From an uncultured Oribacterium sp. (lineage in GTDB: Bacteria; Bacillota; Clostridia; Lachnospirales; Lachnospiraceae): DNA of 8,320 bases. Below, piece by piece: positions 5,433 to 8,320 of the stretch. Position 1 is the stretch's first letter. Each line of letters opens with the position of its first letter. The position numbers and the translations under genes were made by a program. Below the pieces are notes generated by a model. The model worked only from the letters and a program-made list of their open reading frames with translations, ran no database searches and had not been told where the DNA came from. Where the stretch lies: the NCBI GenBank assembly GCA_937927445.1, contig CALAOB010000086.1:1-8320 (forward strand), read 5' to 3'.

Positions 5433-6464
5433 ATGTATCAGACTACGCCGCTTATCATGTTTTACATCCTCATCTTCGCGTTCCTGTTCGGGGCGGTGTT
5501 CGGGAGCTATATCGACTGTGTGGCGTGGCGGCTCGTGCATCAGGAGCGGGTCGCGCGTGGCCGCTCGCACTGTGATGTCTGCGGGCATGCACTCGGCGCC
5601 GGCGATCTGATCCCGATCGTTTCGTATCTTCGCTCGGGCGGTCGCTGCCGCTACTGCGGGGCGAAGTTCAGTGCGGAGTCGACCTGGGTGGAGCTCACGC
5701 TCGGCCTCGCTTTCGCCGCGATCGTCTATAAATTCGACGTTTCCTTCGTTGCGCTTCGTTATCTCGGGCTCCTCGTGATCCTGATGGGGCTCAGTCTCGT
5801 GGATCAGAAGACCTGCATCATCCCGGACCGTTTTCACGTCGCCGGCATCCTCTGGTGGTTCCTCACGCTGCCGCTCATCGCGTGCACGCAGGGCCGCGGT
5901 CTCACCGAGGCGCTCAGCATCACAGGCGCACGTTTACCGCTGGTCAATGCTCCCGGCCTCCACGATGGGCTCGGCCGGATCATACTGGCTGCGGCAGACA
6001 GCGCAGCGACTGCCAGCACATCCCTCGTGAACAACGCCAGCGCTGCCGCCACAAATGCTGCCAGCGCAGCGCCCGCGGGTGCATCACTTGCGACCGGTGC
6101 CAGCGCCACCTTCACCGCAGACATCCCGTTCACGCAGTGGCTCCTCACGGATCTCAGGTGGAGCCTCGTCAGTGCCTTCGGTGTCGGCCTCCTGATGCTG
6201 CTGATCTCGTTCGTCTTCGACAAGCTCACGGGAAAAGAGAGCCTCGGCGGCGGAGACATTAAGCTGCTGTTCATGACCGGGCTTTATATGCGGCCGGGCG
6301 TGACGCTGTTCAGCCTGATCCTCAGCTGCTTCGTGGGGCTCTTTATCGCGCTTGGGCTCAAAAAGGATAAAATCCCCTTCGGACCATCCATTTCCATCGC
6401 CGTTTTCCTCTCTATTTTATTTGGAAGTGAATTCGTGGCGTGGTATACTGGACTCATATTGTGA
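5433..6464 (+). CDS. pilD: Prepilin peptidase (A24 family, PilD/GspO type)
   Basis: This is a membrane aspartic peptidase that cuts the leader of type IV prepilins or pseudopilins and, with its N-terminal domain, usually methylates the new N-terminus. In this 343-aa product, FGAVFGSYIDCVAWRL opens the DiS_P_DiS domain. A zinc site C47-x-x-C50 / C72-x-x-C75 follows. The catalytic aspartates are D124 in SLVDQKTCIIPD and D275 in the GGGDIK motif; PFGPSI lies near the C-terminus. About eight hydrophobic helices are visible. The enzyme is longer than the usual 220-290 aa because residues 152-235 form a long loop before the GGGD helix pair, with an Ala/Ser/Thr-rich part at 186-229. Start choice: a GTG at 5373 would add 20 residues but lies upstream of the extended -10 element. 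The ATG at 5433, with GGGG 4 nt before it, is therefore used. Confidence 0.92.
   Translation: MYQTTPLIMFYILIFAFLFGAVFGSYIDCVAWRLVHQERVARGRSHCDVCGHALGAGDLIPIVSYLRSGGRCRYCGAKFSAESTWVELTLGLAFAAIVYKFDVSFVALRYLGLLVILMGLSLVDQKTCIIPDRFHVAGILWWFLTLPLIACTQGRGLTEALSITGARLPLVNAPGLHDGLGRIILAAADSAATASTSLVNNASAAATNAASAAPAGASLATGASATFTADIPFTQWLLTDLRWSLVSAFGVGLLMLLISFVFDKLTGKESLGGGDIKLLFMTGLYMRPGVTLFSLILSCFVGLFIALGLKKDKIPFGPSISIAVFLSILFGSEFVAWYTGLIL
6421..6449 (+). promoter_or_regulatory. Candidate internal promoter at the end of pilD
   Basis: TTGGAA (6421-6426) and TATACT (6444-6449) are separated by exactly 17 bp, a good match to a housekeeping promoter inside the last codons of pilD. It would start transcription near 6456 and drive pilM and pilN separately from pilD. 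Because the sequence also encodes protein, chance resemblance remains possible. Confidence 0.4.
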
Positions 6465-6472
6465 AAAATGTT

Positions 6473-6551
6473 GCCTTGCGGGCCCCGGCCAGGGAAGGTA
6501 AGGGACCCGGAAGGCGTTTCGCGTGCATATAAACCGCAGGGAAACCGGCGG
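6473..6551 (+). promoter_or_regulatory. Structured leader between pilD and pilM
   Basis: Two stable stems lie in the 113-nt gap. The first pairs 6473-6482 (GCCTTGCGGG) with 6506-6515 (CCCGGAAGGC), nine of ten pairs, around a G-rich 23-nt loop. The second pairs CCGCAGG (6534-6540) with CCGGCGG (6545-6551), six of seven pairs, closed by a GAAA tetraloop. No U-tract follows either stem, so this is not an obvious terminator. I compared it with the c-di-GMP-I riboswitch pattern from memory and it does not fit. It may be an RNA control or processing element for pilMN. Confidence 0.4.
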
Positions 6552-6577
6552 AAACTATCAGAACAGATGAGGAATAT

Positions 6578-7642
6578 ATGAAAATCACGAAAGTTGTCGG
6601 TATCGACATCGGAAACTACCGAATCAAGATTTCATACATCGTAAAGGGAGAGCTGAAGGACGTTTTCGTCGAGACGCTCCCGGATAATATCGTGAAGGAC
6701 GGCATGATCCAGTACTGGGATGCGATGGCGGACTTTCTGAAGGAGACCTTTCAGAGCCACGGCATCCACTGCCGGAACGTCATCTTCACCCTGCCGTCGA
6801 GCGGCGCCTACATGCGTGTGGTCGATCTGCCGCGCATGACCGTGAAGCAGCTCCAGCTAAACCTTCCGTTCGAGTTCCATGATTACATCAGCGAGCCGAC
6901 CGAGAAGTACTTCTACGACTATGCGGTGATTGAGGAGGGCGAGAAGACGATGAAGCTCCTTGCAGTGGCATGCAGCCGCGAACTGATCGACCGCTACCGG
7001 ACGCTCGCGAAGCATGCGAAGCTGAACGCTGTCGGCCTCGTGCCGGAGGTGCTCGGTTTCCAGCGTGTCCTCCGCCGCTATAACGCGCTGTTCCGCGTGC
7101 CGGATGAGAAGGACTATGCGATCCTCGACATGGGCGACCGCAGCTTCAAGCTCCACTTCTTCCGGCATGGGGTCTACGAGGTCACCCGACCGCTCGAGCC
7201 GGGTGCTCGTCACATCGCGGAGATCGCCGCGGAGATTCGTGGCACGGATGTGCACATCGGCCAGCTCGCCACCGAGTCGAACCAGGATGACGTCCTCGCG
7301 CACGAGAACATGGAGGCTCTCTACGAGAGCAGTGCCGTGCAGATCATGCGTGCGATGAACTTCTACAGCTACAGCAACACGAACAACACGATCGACACCC
7401 TGTACTACTGCGGTGGTGCCGCGAACTATCCTGCGCTGCTTGAGACCATCGAGGAGACGATGAACCTCCCGATGCGCCCGCTCACGGACCTCATGCCGTA
7501 CACCGAGCCGGGTCTCGAGGCCGCGCTTCTCCTGAGCCCGCAGAGCTACGGCGTCGCCCTCGATCCGGAGGCGAAGGTGCGCGCGCTCAGTGACGATGAA
7601 ATCAGGGAGACATTGGCCAGACAGCAGGAGGTACCGGTTTGA
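6578..7642 (+). CDS. pilM: Type IV pilus assembly protein PilM (actin-like ATPase fold)
   Basis: This is a cytoplasmic FtsA/actin-like protein that binds the N-terminal tail of PilN and forms the inner-membrane alignment complex with PilN and PilO. The product is 354 aa, the normal family length. The nucleotide-binding elements are in order: phosphate 1 loop VVGIDIGNYRIKIS (residues 6-19), phosphate 2 loop YAILDMGDRSFKLHF (180-194) and the adenosine motif LYYCGGAANYPAL (275-287). VIFTLPSSGAYMRVVDLP (68-85) and the helix with QLQLNLPFEFHDYI belong to the PilM-specific part. The ribosome site GAGG (6569-6572) is 5 nt before the ATG. The stop codon overlaps the TTG start of the next gene, which suits translation of the two partners in fixed ratio. 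Confidence 0.93.
   Translation: MKITKVVGIDIGNYRIKISYIVKGELKDVFVETLPDNIVKDGMIQYWDAMADFLKETFQSHGIHCRNVIFTLPSSGAYMRVVDLPRMTVKQLQLNLPFEFHDYISEPTEKYFYDYAVIEEGEKTMKLLAVACSRELIDRYRTLAKHAKLNAVGLVPEVLGFQRVLRRYNALFRVPDEKDYAILDMGDRSFKLHFFRHGVYEVTRPLEPGARHIAEIAAEIRGTDVHIGQLATESNQDDVLAHENMEALYESSAVQIMRAMNFYSYSNTNNTIDTLYYCGGAANYPALLETIEETMNLPMRPLTDLMPYTEPGLEAALLLSPQSYGVALDPEAKVRALSDDEIRETLARQQEVPV
7626..7631 (+). promoter_or_regulatory. Ribosome binding site that fixes the TTG start of pilN
   Basis: A full-consensus AGGAGG inside the last codons of pilM lies 7 nt before TTG 7639. It is the best Shine-Dalgarno sequence in the window and makes the rare TTG start credible. The first in-frame ATG (7717) would remove the PilM-binding tail. 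Confidence 0.85.
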
Positions 7643-8320
7643 CGAACTTAAAAGAACTTGGAAAAGTGCAGATCGGTCGGAGTGGCAGGTACCCGTCGAA
7701 GAAAACCATCAACCTCATGTACCGCGAGCACGACACGCAGGACCGCATCTTCACGATCGTCCTCTTCGTGCTGTTCATGATTTTCCTGTATTTCTTCTCC
7801 TGCTATGGCGTGGCGGCGCAGCTCGCGCGTGCCGATGCCGCGGAGGCGAACTACAGCCGTATGGAGCAGAACCTCGAGAAGATGAAGGAGGCGAACAGTG
7901 AGTACGCGAACGTGCGTGCCGACTACTCCCACTACGGCAACGGCTACCTCAACGACGAGGAGCTTTCCCGTCAGGACCGCGTCACCATGCTGAACGTCAT
8001 CGACGAGCGCGTGCATGCGGCGGGCGGCATCCAGACCATCCAGATCCAGGACAATATCGCGGTAATCACCGTCGGCGTGACCGACGCGCAGCGTCTCCCG
8101 GACATCATCCTCTCACTCGAGGGCTCCGAGTACGTGAGCTACGTGACGGCCCAGACCGCCGCGACCGATGAGGACAGGGATAAGCTGTCGCTCTCCGAGG
8201 ATGGTACCCCAGATCAGCCGCTCTTCGTGACCGGCCAGCTGACGATCTACTTCCGCACCCCGGAGGAGGTCCGTGTAGCGCTCGCGTCCGGTGAGGCCTC
8301 CGCGACCAGCGATCAGACCC
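7639..8320 (+). CDS. pilN: PilN-like type IV pilus assembly protein (partial, runs off the window)
   Basis: This is an inner-membrane partner of PilM. 227 residues are visible without a stop. A basic cytoplasmic tail of about 36 residues contains INLMYRE (24-30), similar to the INLLP motif by which PilN binds PilM. One membrane helix spans about 37-59. A coiled-coil-like segment (about 62-92) follows, then a periplasmic-type alpha/beta domain (114-173), as in PilN and GspL. Sequence beyond residue 175 is acidic and continues past 8320, so the protein is longer than most PilN proteins (about 180-210 aa). It begins with TTG, 4 nt inside pilM. The name rests on gene order, the tail motif and topology rather than strong sequence identity; a PilN-PilO fusion or a lineage-specific extension cannot be excluded. 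Confidence 0.8.
   Translation, partial: MTNLKELGKVQIGRSGRYPSKKTINLMYREHDTQDRIFTIVLFVLFMIFLYFFSCYGVAAQLARADAAEANYSRMEQNLEKMKEANSEYANVRADYSHYGNGYLNDEELSRQDRVTMLNVIDERVHAAGGIQTIQIQDNIAVITVGVTDAQRLPDIILSLEGSEYVSYVTAQTAATDEDRDKLSLSEDGTPDQPLFVTGQLTIYFRTPEEVRVALASGEASATSDQT

Noticed and set aside
6473..6577. c-di-GMP riboswitch before pilM
   Set aside because: The conserved bulges and tetraloop-receptor pattern of the class I riboswitch as I remember it are not found; only generic stems and one GAAA loop are present.
1..8320. CRISPR array, rRNA gene or complete insertion sequence
   Set aside because: No regularly spaced repeat series, rRNA signature or transposase reading frame was found on either strand.

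Overview
The window looks like chromosomal DNA of a fairly GC-rich member of the Bacillota, most likely a Lachnospiraceae-type clostridium. The evidence is the character of the proteins (two MATE pumps of Firmicutes type, a GNAT acetyltransferase, Gram-positive-style type IV pilus genes), strong AGGAGG-type ribosome binding sites, tight start/stop overlaps, and GTG and TTG starts. The genus assignment is inference; there is no rRNA gene or other species marker.

Left part (1-2167): after about 200 bases without a supported gene, a MATE-family multidrug/cation antiporter (207-1556, +) overlaps by 4 nt an HD-domain phosphohydrolase of the YfbR/HDDC2 5'-deoxynucleotidase type (1553-2167, +). The two form one transcription unit.

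Spacer 2168-2373: this holds two copies of an 18-bp repeat (GAGTTAATGGGGTCAGAC, 52-bp period). Each is the left arm of an imperfect palindrome whose mismatches are nearly all G-T, so the RNA can still fold. A 17-nt stretch that reads as a tRNA-Ser(UGA) anticodon arm follows. The spacer resembles a small mobile-repeat scar more than an ordinary promoter region.

Middle part (2374-3802, +): a phosphinothricin-acetyltransferase-like GNAT enzyme with an apparent internal insertion is followed with zero spacing by an unrecognised 233-aa protein. That protein has one N-terminal membrane helix and a pilin-like overall layout. A hairpin spans its stop codon.

Minus-strand gene 3812-5128: a second MATE exporter of the MepA type. 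Its upstream region shows an inverted repeat filling the 17-bp spacer between the -35 and -10 elements. Its leader has two mutually exclusive pairings, one of which reaches the Shine-Dalgarno sequence, and a 13-codon upstream ORF that overlaps the start codon. This is the best candidate in the window for an undescribed regulatory device.

Right part (5433-8320, +): the start of a type IV pilus / type II secretion-like cluster with prepilin peptidase (pilD), the actin-like cytoplasmic protein PilM and a PilN-like membrane partner that runs off the end of the window. PilD processes prepilins, and PilM/PilN form the inner-membrane alignment subcomplex. pilM and pilN are coupled by a 4-nt overlap. 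A promoter-like element at the end of pilD and a structured 110-nt leader suggest that pilMN also has its own transcript.
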